A stretch of 64,000 bases of DNA from an uncultured Methylomonas sp. (GCA_936941155.1 CAKZJE010000031.1:124001-188000), one strand, 5' to 3'; shown: positions 18,092 to 27,193, numbered from the stretch's first letter. The notes: generated by a model from the letters alone, not told the origin. Numbers and translations are program-made.

Positions 18092-19039
18092 ACGTTGCAG
18101 AGGGTCATCGGTTGTATCGCACTGTATCAGCCTGAGACGGTTTTTCTGTGCCACTGCCAGCAAGTGCTGCTGAAGCACGGCAAAACGCTGCTGATAAGCG
18201 TTGAAACGCGCTTTATCGCTACTATCCATCACTACTTCGCGTTGCGTGTCGGTAAAACGATACCGCCCGTGTTCGGGCAAGGCTTTTTCCAGCGGATCAT
18301 AAACAAAAATCAACACAACTTGGCAATGCCGCGCCAATTTGCTGAGGTAATTTTCAACTTGTGGATTAAAACCGCGAAAATCGCTAATCAAATAAATCAA
18401 ACTGCCGGGTTTTGCATGTTGATTTAATCGCGCTAACACATTTTCAAACGAAATCTCGGTTTTCGCGATTGCCGGCGCATTGACCAAACTGTTGAAAAAT
18501 CGCAAAACCCCATGTTTGCCGTGCTGCGGTTTTATTTCATAGCAAAACTGGTCGGTAAAAACCTGCCCGCCAATCCGATCACCATTGCGCTGTGCTGCCC
18601 ATGCAATTAACGCCGCTATTTTTGCCGCTTGCACCGATTTAAACACGCCGCGCGTGGCAAAGTGCATGGTTGGTCGGTTATCCACAGAAATAAACACAGG
18701 ACGCTCGCGCTCTTCGCGGAAAATTTTGGTATGCGGTTTATCGGTGCGTGCCGTGACTTTCCAGTCAATACTGCGCACGTCATCACCCGGTTGATAAAGT
18801 CGCACTTCGTCAAACTCCATGCCACGCCCACGAAACCGCGACAAATAACCACCGCTGTGCAAGGCGCGAATCCCTGAGTGATGCAAATTTAAACTCGCGG
18901 CTTGCGGAGCTAAATTCACCAAGGTTTTCAGATTAATTAAAACCCGCTCTTCCGCTGCTTGCTCTACAGGGCGAATAAAAGTGACTCGTCCTGCTGTAGA
19001 TAACGTCTTAAATTCTGAAGAATTTTGTTTAGGAATCAT
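18083..19039 (-). CDS. DUF58 domain protein of the MoxR operon
   Basis: A protein of 318 residues with the DUF58 core FRGRGMEFDEVRLYQPGDDV, then SIDWKVTARTDKPHTKIFRE, followed by a VWA-like fold. It has no membrane helix, unlike the DUF58 protein at 814-2145. The start codon overlaps the moxR stop (TAATG). In methylotrophs homologues (MxaS) help mature methanol dehydrogenase, while in other bacteria they belong to Bat systems; which applies here is open. Confidence 0.92.
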   Translation of the reverse strand: MIPKQNSSEFKTLSTAGRVTFIRPVEQAAEERVLINLKTLVNLAPQAASLNLHHSGIRALHSGGYLSRFRGRGMEFDEVRLYQPGDDVRSIDWKVTARTDKPHTKIFREERERPVFISVDNRPTMHFATRGVFKSVQAAKIAALIAWAAQRNGDRIGGQVFTDQFCYEIKPQHGKHGVLRFFNSLVNAPAIAKTEISFENVLARLNQHAKPGSLIYLISDFRGFNPQVENYLSKLARHCQVVLIFVYDPLEKALPEHGRYRFTDTQREVVMDSSDKARFNAYQQRFAVLQQHLLAVAQKNRLRLIQCDTTDDPLQRLR

Positions 19040-20031
19040 TACGGTACAGCGATTCTAGCGATAAGTTGTTGGATAAAATAATCCGGTGTAATCCCTTCGG
19101 CTTCCGCTTCGTAGGATAGGATTAATCTATGGCGCAAAACGTCAAAAGCAAGGTCTTGAATATCTTCTGGGGAAACAAAATCACGTTGTTGCAACCACGC
19201 TTTCGCACGAGCGCAACGGTCTAACGCAATGCTAGCGCGTGGACTTGCGCCATATTGCAACCAACTGGCTAAATCGTCACCGTAAACTTTCGGGTTGCGG
19301 GTCGCCAAAATGATTTGCAACAAGTAATCTTGCAAATTATCCGCCATATACAGCTCTAAAACTTCGCTACGCGCCTGAAAAATACTGTCCTGTGCGATAC
19401 GGTCAAAAAAGCCATAATCGCTTTTTAAGCTGCTTTTAGCTTCATTTCGCGCCAACTGCAAAATCGCTTTTTCATGTTCCGGCTGTGGATAATCAATTTT
19501 AACGTGCAGCAAAAAGCGGTCGAGCTGCGCTTCTGGCAGTGGATAAGTGCCTTCCTGCTCAATAGGATTTTGCGTTGCCATCACCATAAACAGCGGAGGC
19601 AGTGGATAAGTCGTTGATCCGACGGTAATTTGTCGCTCCGCCATTGCTTCCAGCAACGCCGCTTGCACTTTAGCAGGAGAACGATTGATTTCATCCGCCA
19701 AAATCAAATTATGAAACAGCGGGCCTTTTTGAAATTCAAATGCAGATTGCTGTGGACGATAAATTTCTGTGCCGGTTAAATCGGCGGGTAACAAATCGGG
19801 GGTAAATTGCACCCTGTGGAAATCTGCTTCAATTCCTTTGCTTAACACATTGATAGCACGGGTTTTTGCCAATCCTGGCGCACCTTCGACCAAAATATGC
19901 CCATCGGCTAACAATGCAATCAGCATTCGTTCAACTAAAACTTCTTGTCCTATAATCTGCTCGCTGATGTAAGCTTTAAGTTGTTGTAAATCCAAAAGAA
20001 CTTGGCTTTTAGTAAGAGAAATATCGCTCAT
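19039..20031 (-). CDS. MoxR-family AAA+ ATPase
   Basis: A protein of 330 residues with Walker A GAPGLAKT near residue 55, Walker B LILADEINRSP near 115, sensor MATQNPIEQEGTYPLPEAQLDRF and the MoxR C-terminal lid. MoxR ATPases act as chaperones for cofactor insertion or complex assembly with VWA-domain partners. First gene of the minus-strand operon moxR-DUF58-(BRO-N)-DUF4381-hypothetical. The region upstream carries DnaA boxes. Confidence 0.95.
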   Translation of the reverse strand: MSDISLTKSQVLLDLQQLKAYISEQIIGQEVLVERMLIALLADGHILVEGAPGLAKTRAINVLSKGIEADFHRVQFTPDLLPADLTGTEIYRPQQSAFEFQKGPLFHNLILADEINRSPAKVQAALLEAMAERQITVGSTTYPLPPLFMVMATQNPIEQEGTYPLPEAQLDRFLLHVKIDYPQPEHEKAILQLARNEAKSSLKSDYGFFDRIAQDSIFQARSEVLELYMADNLQDYLLQIILATRNPKVYGDDLASWLQYGASPRASIALDRCARAKAWLQQRDFVSPEDIQDLAFDVLRHRLILSYEAEAEGITPDYFIQQLIARIAVP

Positions 20032-20138
20032 TTGTTAGAAAAATCTCAGGTTGGTTTAATTTAGACTGAAAACTGCAATTAGTACATCATGGAAACGGAT
20101 TATTGTATAGAAATTGTGCTGTAGAATGAAGTTATGCC

Positions 20139-20295
20139 TGTGGATAACTCTGTGGATAAGGCATAGGATAACTTTGTGTATAACTTTCACCCAAAAGATA
20201 CGCACAGATTATCCACAAGATACACACAGGCTTATCCACAGGAAAATAACACTCTATCTCTTTAATAAATAAAAATTTTACCAAAGTTATCCACA
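20139..20295. other. DnaA-box cluster (candidate replication origin or DnaA-titration site)
   Basis: Five perfect DnaA boxes TTATCCACA (either strand) at 20139-20147, 20151-20159, 20209-20217, 20232-20240 and 20287-20295, plus TTATACACA at 20175-20183. The boxes at 20139, 20151 and 20175 face one way and the other three the opposite way. Two of them sit in a direct repeat of about 22 bp (AGATACNCACAG followed by a box). An AT-rich stretch follows at once. dnaA, dnaN and mnmG are not in the window. Confidence 0.8.
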
Positions 20296-20304
20296 GAAAA
20301 CAGC

Positions 20305-20347
20305 GTTACTAATAATAATAAAGATATAATATTTATTTATTATTAAC
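20305..20347. other. AT-rich stretch beside the DnaA boxes (possible unwinding element)
   Basis: Almost pure A/T with repeated TAA trinucleotides (CTAATAATAATAAAG) and ATTTATTTATTATTA, directly next to the last DnaA box. The arrangement is that of a DNA-unwinding element, but it could equally be the promoter region of the SDR gene. Confidence 0.45.
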
Positions 20348-20374
20348 TTCACTTGTTTTATCTGGATTTATAAC

Positions 20375-21208
20375 ATGACAAACAAAATCAACACGATTTT
20401 AATCACAGGTTGCTCCACAGGAATTGGGTACAGCACTGCTAAGTTTTTACAACAACGCGGTTTTCGTGTGATCGCTTCAGCGCGAAAAGCAGAAGATGTG
20501 GTTCGCTTAAGTGATGAAGGTTTTGAAGCTGTGCAACTTGATTTGGCAAACAGTGCAAGTATTCAACAAGCTGTCACACAGGTTTTGCAAATGACAGAAG
20601 GCAAGCTCGATGCGTTATTCAACAATGGAGCGTTTGGTCAACCGGGCGCAGTTGAGGATTTATCGCGTGATGTTTTGCGTGAACAGTTTGAAACGAATTT
20701 GTTTGGCACGCACGAATTAACTAATTTAATTATTCCAGTGATGCGCAAACAAGGGTATGGGCGGATTATTTACAATAGTTCGGTGCTTGGTTTTGTGGCA
20801 ATGAAATATCGCGGGGCTTATAACGCGAGTAAATTTGCTTTAGAAGGATTAGTCGATACTTTGAGATTAGAGTTAAAAAATACCAATATTCATTTATCGC
20901 TGGTTGAACCGGGGCCAATTGCGAGTCAATTTAGGAAAAACTCTTTTGCTTTATATCAAAAAAATATAAATTCGCAGCAAAGTTTTCATAAAGAAACTTA
21001 TCAAAATATGGAGGCGCGATTACAAAAAGAAGGTGCGGCTGTGCCATTTACCTTACCTGCGGAAGCTGTTGCAGAAAAGGTTTTACATGCTTTACAAAGT
21101 CATCGTCCAAAGCTACGTTATTATGTGACTTTGCCAACCTATGTATTTGGATTTTTAAAGCGAATTTTACCTGCGCGTTGGTTGGATTTTATTGCTGGAC
21201 AAGTTTAA
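20375..21208 (+). CDS. Short-chain dehydrogenase/reductase
   Basis: A classical SDR of 277 residues: the nucleotide-binding motif TGCSTGIG at 12-19, NNGA near 87, and the catalytic Ser with the YNASK pair near residue 155. It is a cytoplasmic oxidoreductase using NAD(P)(H), close to the retinol/sphingosine dehydrogenase-like subgroup with a longer C-terminus. The substrate cannot be told. It lies alone between the DnaA-box region and a type A palindrome. Confidence 0.9.
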   Translation: MTNKINTILITGCSTGIGYSTAKFLQQRGFRVIASARKAEDVVRLSDEGFEAVQLDLANSASIQQAVTQVLQMTEGKLDALFNNGAFGQPGAVEDLSRDVLREQFETNLFGTHELTNLIIPVMRKQGYGRIIYNSSVLGFVAMKYRGAYNASKFALEGLVDTLRLELKNTNIHLSLVEPGPIASQFRKNSFALYQKNINSQQSFHKETYQNMEARLQKEGAAVPFTLPAEAVAEKVLHALQSHRPKLRYYVTLPTYVFGFLKRILPARWLDFIAGQV

Positions 21209-21236
21209 ATAATTGAGCTGAAAATTTCAGGTGTAA

Positions 21237-21269
21237 AAACCTTCCAGGTCTTAGAGACCTGGAAGGTTT
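21237..21269. repeat. 33-bp palindromic repeat, type A copy 3 (intergenic)
   Basis: Perfect arms AAACCTTCCAGGTCT / AGACCTGGAAGGTTT with a short centre, downstream of the SDR gene. It could act as a terminator in this place. Confidence 0.95.
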
Positions 21270-21460
21270 GGGGGATAAGACTTTTGTTTGGCGAATTAAG
21301 AATTCGCGATTTGTTCTATATAAAGAATAACGAATTTACATTTCTCAATTGTGACAAAACAATTACAAGATTTTCTTTAATTGAAATATCATCAAATTGC
21401 GTTATTTGGCATAAAAATGGAGTACAAAATTAAATTTGTACTCCATTAATATAGAGGTGA

Positions 21461-23095
21461 TTAACTAATATAAAACTGCCGCATCATTCCTAAATCTTCA
21501 TGTTCTAAATTGTGGCAATGATATAAAAATAAGCCCGCATAATCTTCAAACGGTTTAATAATTTCCACTTCTTCACCCGGCACAACTAACACGGTATCTT
21601 TCCAGCCTTTATCTAAAAATCCTTCACTCACCGTTGCATAATCTTCAGGGTTTACATGCGTGGTTTTTCGTGAAACCACTTGATATTGCTGCCCATGCAA
21701 ATGAATGGGATGCGCCATGTGCATTCCGCCCATCATTCCCATCCCCATGCCACCTTCGGCATGTTCATGAAAAATTCTAATTTTTTTGTGCGAACCTAAC
21801 GCCACTTTTTCGCTGGTTTCCACTCTATCCATTGCAAACGAACGCCCATTAATCGTAGGCTGCATGTGTCCCATTGCCAATCCAATTGGAATCGGATTGT
21901 TTGCATTATCAACACTGGCATCTGTAAAGCGTTTAATGGTTGATAAATGCTGCGGCAGTTTTGGCGAATCGCTCACTTTTTCAGTGACTTTAAAACGTGC
22001 AATTGGGAACTTTGCTCCTTGCTCCAAACCGCCTGAAGACATCATTCCCATTGCACCCATGCCCATGCCACCACGCATTCCCATTCTGCCGCGTCCGCGC
22101 CCTTGCTGCATTTTCATCATCGCAGGCATCAATCCTTGATATGGCAAACTGTACATCACCAAGGTAGAACCGACTTTGCGACCACTAAAATCCAGCCACA
22201 AATCCACGCGCTCACCCGGAGCTAACATAATGTAAGGTTTGGTTTCCGGCGTTTCCAACAAATGCCCATCCGTGCCAATCGCCACCAACGGTGTGCCGTC
22301 ATCCCACGCTAATTTATAAATCCGTGAGTTAGAGCCATTCAACGTCCGAAATCGATACGCGCGACTTTTTACTTCAAATTCTTTGTTTGGCTTGCCATTG
22401 ACTAGAATCGTTGTTCCCAAAAATCCCAGCATCCGCTCGTGCATATTATGGACATAGACCAGTTGATTATTTTCATCAAAAGAACGATCTTGAATGACTA
22501 ACGGCAAATCATATTCACCGTGTGGCAAATCCAATTTTTTCTCGTTGGCATCGGTGACAGTAATCATCCCCGCCAAACCTTTGTAAACATGCCGCGCGGT
22601 AAAACTATGCGTATGCGAATGATAAAAACTGGTGCCGGCAGGATTAACCACCTCAAATTCATAAACATAAGTTTCACCTGAATCAATCGCGTACATCGGA
22701 TGCCCATCACTGCTTTGCGGCACATGCAACCCATGCCAATGCAAAATATTCGGCTCGCCTAATTGATTATGCAAAAAAACGCGCACTTTTTGCCCTTGCT
22801 GCAAATTTAAGCGCGAACCTAAATAGTTATCCCCAAGCGATTGCAAAGTCTCAGGCAAACCTTTCAGTAATTTTGACTCATATTTATACACATTAGTTTT
22901 TTCACCGCTGAGTATCGACACTGCGGTTTTAATCGCATTAATTTCAATTTCCACATCGGGTTTAAAACTCGGCGTTGCCACACTTTTTGCCGCGCCCATT
23001 CCCATATTTGCCAATAACGCTTTAGGAAAAGCCGCCGCCGCTAACGCGAGGGCTGAAGTTTGTAAAAATTGCCGTCTATTATAATTATTATTCAT
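21461..23095 (-). CDS. Multicopper oxidase, Tat-exported, Met-rich
   Basis: A protein of 544 residues with a Tat signal (NRRQFLQTSALALAAAAF) and all four copper-binding motifs: HWHGLH near 120, HSHTH near 160, HPIHLHGQQ near 470 and HCHNLEHEDLGMM at the C-terminus. Two methionine/glycine-rich stretches (about 320-350 and 450-465) resemble the Met-rich segments of CueO-type cuprous oxidases, so copper detoxification is the likeliest role. It has a strong ribosome site (GGAAGGAC). No copper-exporting ATPase lies nearby. Confidence 0.93.
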   Translation of the reverse strand: MNNNYNRRQFLQTSALALAAAAFPKALLANMGMGAAKSVATPSFKPDVEIEINAIKTAVSILSGEKTNVYKYESKLLKGLPETLQSLGDNYLGSRLNLQQGQKVRVFLHNQLGEPNILHWHGLHVPQSSDGHPMYAIDSGETYVYEFEVVNPAGTSFYHSHTHSFTARHVYKGLAGMITVTDANEKKLDLPHGEYDLPLVIQDRSFDENNQLVYVHNMHERMLGFLGTTILVNGKPNKEFEVKSRAYRFRTLNGSNSRIYKLAWDDGTPLVAIGTDGHLLETPETKPYIMLAPGERVDLWLDFSGRKVGSTLVMYSLPYQGLMPAMMKMQQGRGRGRMGMRGGMGMGAMGMMSSGGLEQGAKFPIARFKVTEKVSDSPKLPQHLSTIKRFTDASVDNANNPIPIGLAMGHMQPTINGRSFAMDRVETSEKVALGSHKKIRIFHEHAEGGMGMGMMGGMHMAHPIHLHGQQYQVVSRKTTHVNPEDYATVSEGFLDKGWKDTVLVVPGEEVEIIKPFEDYAGLFLYHCHNLEHEDLGMMRQFYIS

Positions 23096-23247
23096 TGTCG
23101 TCCTTCCTCTTGAGTTGTGCTTAAATAAACTTACGTTTTCAACAAGTTGCTAAAATTTTTCAGGTAAGCTTGTGGTAAATAAGCAAATTCTAAAATACTA
23201 GACAATACGCTTTTTCTAGTAAGGATTCAACAGACGTTTTTTCTATG

Positions 23248-23284
23248 AAATTTATAAATACGACCAGTCGTCTTGAAAATTTTT
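23248..23284. repeat. 38-bp palindrome family (type C), copy 4
   Basis: The core ACGACCAGTCGTCTT has an imperfect left arm AAATTTATAAAT and the right arm GAAAATTTTT. It lies between the rnfE stop and the multicopper oxidase start. Confidence 0.8.
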
Positions 23285-23328
23285 GTAGTTTTTTGAATGA
23301 AAAATTGAAAACAGTAAGCGACATCTAT

Positions 23329-23973
23329 TTATGATTTAAATTTTTCATTCAGCACATTTTGCAACGCAATTAATAAGCCTAAACCAATAAACGCGCCGGG
23401 CGGCAAAATCGCTAATAACATGCCGGAATAGTTTTTAAAAACAGTGATTTGCCAATTTTTCGCCATTTCGCCAAACATTAAATCCGCATGAGAAAACAAC
23501 ATGCCCGTGCCCAGAATTTCGCGCATTCCACCGAGCAGCAGCAACGCAGCCGTAAACCCTAAACCCATTGCAAAACCATCTTGCCACGCTTTTTCGGGTG
23601 GATTTTTGGAGGCAAACATTTCCGCGCGACCTAAAATCACGCAGTTGGTGACGATTAAGGGAATAAAAATGCCCAATATTTTATACAGCTCATAAAACCA
23701 CGCTTTCATCAGCAATTCTACAATCGTTACGATGCAGGCGATAATCAGCACAAATAGAGGCAATCTAATTTCGTTGGGAATAAGATTCCGCAAGACGGAA
23801 ATAATTAAATTGGAGGCAATCAAGGTGAATGTAGTGGCAATGCCTAACCCTAAGCTGTTGATAACTGTGTTGCTAACGGCTAATAGTGGACATAATCCAA
23901 GCAGCGCGACAAAGGCTTGATTATTATCATAAAGTCCATTTTTGAGAATTTGTGGGTCAAGTTTTAGCTTCAT
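23329..23973 (-). CDS. rnfE: Electron transport complex subunit RnfE/RsxE
   Basis: A hydrophobic protein of 214 residues with about six membrane helices and the family hallmark [20 protein letters not shown] near the N-terminus and [13 protein letters not shown] at the end. RnfE is a core membrane subunit of the ferredoxin:NAD oxidoreductase (Rnf/Rsx) complex. It is normally the last gene of rnfABCDGE; here no other rnf gene is in the 64 kb. Its start lies inside the 3' end of the nuclease-like gene upstream (17-bp overlap). Confidence 0.95.
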   Translation of the reverse strand: MKLKLDPQILKNGLYDNNQAFVALLGLCPLLAVSNTVINSLGLGIATTFTLIASNLIISVLRNLIPNEIRLPLFVLIIACIVTIVELLMKAWFYELYKILGIFIPLIVTNCVILGRAEMFASKNPPEKAWQDGFAMGLGFTAALLLLGGMREILGTGMLFSHADLMFGEMAKNWQITVFKNYSGMLLAILPPGAFIGLGLLIALQNVLNEKFKS

Positions 23974-24547
23974 TTTCCAAAATCTTTATGTCTAAACTGG
24001 CTGGTAATGTTAATGAATTGACGACAGTAACGTGAATATTGCCTAAAAAACTTAATTTTTGCTCAATGGCTAAACCTAGGTTTAATGCTAATGGTTTGAA
24101 ACGGTCAGGATGATTTAATTCCTTGCTGCGTTCTAAAAAAATAAATACCAGAATAGGCTTATCAGAATTGCAAAATAAGGAACGACTGTACTTTATTAAC
24201 TCTGCATTATTGTTGCGATAAGCCGAAAATAATCCCAATAAAGTATCTTTTACTTTTTTTTCAATTTCATCACATAAATAAGGACGAGTATCATTTTCTT
24301 GTGTAGTTTCAGCAAGTCGGAGGCGACTATTTTCATTTGACGCAGTTACATATTTAAGTTCCATTAATAAAATGCTTTTTTTAGAAATAGCTATAAAATC
24401 GACACCTTTAAATCCAACACCTTTTATTCCAAGATTGTTTAGTCGCTTATAAAAAGTCAATTCATCATATTTACACACTTGCCATTTATCAGAGAATTCA
24501 AAAACAAGTTTTCCGGTTATAGTTTCTTCAGTAAGAATCGTCGGCAT
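23957..24547 (-). CDS. PD-(D/E)XK nuclease-like protein paired with AAA ATPase
   Basis: A protein of 196 residues with a plausible PD-(D/E)XK active site: D50 in GVGFKGVDF, then E63 and K65 in LLMELKYV. The rest is mixed alpha/beta and fits a small endonuclease of the Holliday-junction-resolvase/restriction fold. AAGGA lies 7 bp before the ATG. It follows the ATPase gene by 9 bp and overlaps rnfE by 17 bp. The nuclease assignment is from motif spacing only. I infer a two-gene ATPase-nuclease effector, possibly anti-phage. Confidence 0.7.
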   Translation of the reverse strand: MPTILTEETITGKLVFEFSDKWQVCKYDELTFYKRLNNLGIKGVGFKGVDFIAISKKSILLMELKYVTASNENSRLRLAETTQENDTRPYLCDEIEKKVKDTLLGLFSAYRNNNAELIKYSRSLFCNSDKPILVFIFLERSKELNHPDRFKPLALNLGLAIEQKLSFLGNIHVTVVNSLTLPASLDIKILENEAKT

Positions 24548-24556
24548 TTTTATTCC

Positions 24557-25594
24557 TTAAAAGTTGGCATAAAAAGCTTCTTGTTCTTTATCATAAAGCT
24601 CTAGCTCTTCTTCTAAAGCCACAATCGTATTTAATTGATTCAGGTTTTCCCCTTGCTCAACACAAACACCATTTTCAGTGCGAGTCAAATTGAAAAAAGC
24701 CGCTGGAACGTCTGTTTTCGATTGCTTAAGTAAAAAATCAAAATATTTCATTAAAAAAAGGCTGTGAGTTGAAATAATTATTTGTACTTTATGCTGACTT
24801 AATTCAATTAAAAAAGCGGCTAATTTTTTGATTAAACGTGGATTAAGATTCGCCTCAGGTTCATCCCAAAATAAAATACTATTTTCTTTTAAAGAATCAT
24901 TGGCAATTAAATAAGAAAGCATTCCTAATTTACGCAACCCCTCTGCTACCATAAAAATGTTTCTTTCGCCTTGTGGTGTTTGCAGATAAAAATTATTATT
25001 TCTTAAAATAATTTTTCCCTCCATAACCTGTTCAATTTTCTCAATTAATTGTTGATTAGGCTGTTTTAATAAGGGGCTGTCTATTGCTTTACATAAATCA
25101 TAATAGGTTTCATCAAAAGATAAAGCATATTTTTCATATAATGCTGTGAAATTAGGATAAATAGATAACGCTTCTTTCGCAGGAAAAAACAAAGGTGTAT
25201 TTTTAATAGGTGCGTTAGGAATTTTTCCTTCAAATGTTATTTTATCTCGACTTGTTGGCACTAAATTAAAGCTTAAAGTTTGCATATCCTCTTTTTTGTG
25301 ATTAACAAAAAAATCCAAACTAACATTATATTTTTCAGCCGCCAATAAACTGTTGGTGTTTTTAAGTTGTTGCAATTCTTCAATTTTAAAAACATTGTGT
25401 AACTTTTTAATTAAAATATCTTTCCAATCTCCTTTGCCGCACTGTTCCCAAACACAGGCAACACTATAAGCAAATTTTAAAACATGGCTTTTGCCACTGG
25501 AGTTTTCACCAATAATAATATTAATACCCGATGAAAAGTTAAATTCGGCATTTTCAAAGGTGGTAATATTTTTTAGCGTTAGTTTTTTTAACAT
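24557..25594 (-). CDS. ABC/SMC-like AAA ATPase (AAA_15/AAA_21 type)
   Basis: A protein of 345 residues with Walker A GENSSGKS at 29-36, a degenerate signature region (VAEGLRKLGMLSYL), Walker B ILFWDEPEANLNP near 240 and the switch histidine in IIISTHSLFLM. This is the ATPase half seen in OLD, RloC and Gabija-like proteins, but the chain is too short to carry a TOPRIM or HNH domain; the nuclease is likely supplied by the next gene. Encoded 26 bp upstream is folA. Codon and base use look slightly richer in A/T than neighbouring housekeeping genes. Confidence 0.85.
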   Translation of the reverse strand: MLKKLTLKNITTFENAEFNFSSGINIIIGENSSGKSHVLKFAYSVACVWEQCGKGDWKDILIKKLHNVFKIEELQQLKNTNSLLAAEKYNVSLDFFVNHKKEDMQTLSFNLVPTSRDKITFEGKIPNAPIKNTPLFFPAKEALSIYPNFTALYEKYALSFDETYYDLCKAIDSPLLKQPNQQLIEKIEQVMEGKIILRNNNFYLQTPQGERNIFMVAEGLRKLGMLSYLIANDSLKENSILFWDEPEANLNPRLIKKLAAFLIELSQHKVQIIISTHSLFLMKYFDFLLKQSKTDVPAAFFNLTRTENGVCVEQGENLNQLNTIVALEEELELYDKEQEAFYANF

Positions 25595-25620
25595 AATATT
25601 TAAGTGTCATTAATCAAAAA

Positions 25621-26109
25621 TCAAATGATTCTTTGTAGTTTTAAAAAGCTATAACAAAAATCAACGCTCGTATCGTCATTAATATCTAAGCGTTCTATTT
25701 CTTGCCATTCCTGATAATTAATTTTAGGAAAATAAGTATCCCCCACAAATTCTTTTTTAATCTCAGTTAAATACAGAAAATCTGCTTTTGGCAACATCGT
25801 TTCATAAAATGCCGCGCCGCCAATCACAAATAATTCTTCCGATTCCTGACAACTATTTATCGCGTTTTCAATATCATTAAAAACATCGCAGCCATCAATT
25901 TGATAATTTTGATTGCGACTAATCACAATATTGCGTCGTCCGGGTAAAGGTCTGCCTATAGATTCATAAGTTTTACGCCCCATTAAAATAGGATGCCCCG
26001 TCGTGATTTGCCGAAATTTTTTTAAATCCGCTGATAAATGCCAAGGCATTTGCCCGTTAATGCCAATCACGCGATTGTTTGCCATTGCCACGATTAAAGA
26101 TATTTTCAT
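25621..26109 (-). CDS. folA: Dihydrofolate reductase
   Basis: Reduces dihydrofolate to tetrahydrofolate with NADPH. The 162-residue product begins MKISLIVAMANNRVIGINGQ and has MPWHL, the folate-binding region with LMGRKTYESIGRPLPGRRNI and VIGGAAFYE. The start at 26109 gives the family length; the frame is open 44 codons further. It is divergent from the asparaginase gene and is followed on the same strand by the ATPase/nuclease pair and rnfE. Confidence 0.96.
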   Translation of the reverse strand: MKISLIVAMANNRVIGINGQMPWHLSADLKKFRQITTGHPILMGRKTYESIGRPLPGRRNIVISRNQNYQIDGCDVFNDIENAINSCQESEELFVIGGAAFYETMLPKADFLYLTEIKKEFVGDTYFPKINYQEWQEIERLDINDDTSVDFCYSFLKLQRII

Positions 26110-26167
26110 TTTATTGCGAGAATCTGTTTTGTTATGCTGAGTGTTATTTATCATCATACCTTGTCTT

Positions 26168-27193
26168 ATGAAAAAAATTCTTGTGGTTTTTACTGGCGGC
26201 ACAATTGGCTCAACTGCGTGCGACGGCGTGATTAACACCACGCAACAAGCCGGATTTAAATTGATTCAATTGTTTCAAGCATTGCCACAACCTGAGCCGA
26301 TTCATTTTGATTGCATTCAGCCGTTGCAATTATTAAGTGAAAATCTTCACCCAAGCGTCTGGACTACGTTGATTCAAGCGATTGAAAATCAACCACTCGC
26401 AAGTTATGACGGGATTATTGTTTCACATGGAACGGATACGTTGGCGTTTACCGCTGCCGCGTTGAGTTTTTATTTTCATGCCTTAGAAAAACCACTTTTG
26501 CTAGTTTCCAGCAATTATCCACTCGATCATCCACAGGCGAATGGATTGCAAAATTTTTCCTGCGCGGTGGAGTTTATTCGCCAACAAAAGCAAAACGGCG
26601 TGTTTGTGCCTTATACAAATCCCAATCAAATCACCCAAGTCCATATCGGCAGCCGTTTAGCATCCTCATTGCAATTAAGCGGCGATTTTATCAGTGTGCA
26701 ATCCAAAAGTTATCTGACGTTTCAAGATGGAGAATTTAAGGACTTGCAAGACCTTTCAGGTTTTAAAAACCTGAAAGGTCTAAGATTGAAAGCGGATTTT
26801 TCCAAACGTATTTTGTTGATAAAGCCGTATCCGGGCTTGGATTATTCGGTTTTTGATTTAAGCAATGTGGATGCTGTTTTACATGATTTATATCATTCGG
26901 GTACAGCTTGCACTTCAAAAGAGTGGGGCGAAAATCATCATTTAATTAGTTTTCTTGAGCGTTGTAAAACTCTTGGAATTCATTGCTATTTAGCTCCGGC
27001 ATTAAAAACGCAGGATTTATACGCCAGTCGTTGTGAATTGGAAAACCAAGGCGCAATCACGCTTTGGAATATGTCGCTGGAAGCGGCTTACGTTAAATTG
27101 CTATTGGCTCATGGTAATTTTAAACAGCTTGAAAAAATCATTGAATTTATGAGCGCGGACATTGCGTTAGAACATTTGGAAAATAACAGATAA
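26168..27193 (+). CDS. L-asparaginase, type I-like (cytoplasmic)
   Basis: A protein of 341 residues with both asparaginase threonine motifs, TGGTIGS at residues 10-16 and SHGTDTLAFTA near 88. No signal peptide, so a cytoplasmic AnsA-like enzyme hydrolysing Asn to Asp and ammonia is likely. Residues about 194-205 (DLSGFKNLKGL) are encoded by a 33-bp palindrome placed between the N-terminal catalytic domain and the C-terminal domain, probably in a surface loop. ATG 26168 is chosen because TGGTIGS then sits at the normal distance from the start. Confidence 0.92.
   Translation: MKKILVVFTGGTIGSTACDGVINTTQQAGFKLIQLFQALPQPEPIHFDCIQPLQLLSENLHPSVWTTLIQAIENQPLASYDGIIVSHGTDTLAFTAAALSFYFHALEKPLLLVSSNYPLDHPQANGLQNFSCAVEFIRQQKQNGVFVPYTNPNQITQVHIGSRLASSLQLSGDFISVQSKSYLTFQDGEFKDLQDLSGFKNLKGLRLKADFSKRILLIKPYPGLDYSVFDLSNVDAVLHDLYHSGTACTSKEWGENHHLISFLERCKTLGIHCYLAPALKTQDLYASRCELENQGAITLWNMSLEAAYVKLLLAHGNFKQLEKIIEFMSADIALEHLENNR
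26749..26781. repeat. 33-bp palindromic repeat, type A copy 4 (inside asparaginase gene)
   Basis: A perfect palindrome, arms AGACCTTTCAGGTTTT / AAAACCTGAAAGGTCT around one base, translated D-L-S-G-F-K-N-L-K-G-L in the same reading phase as copies 1 and 2. Confidence 0.95.
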
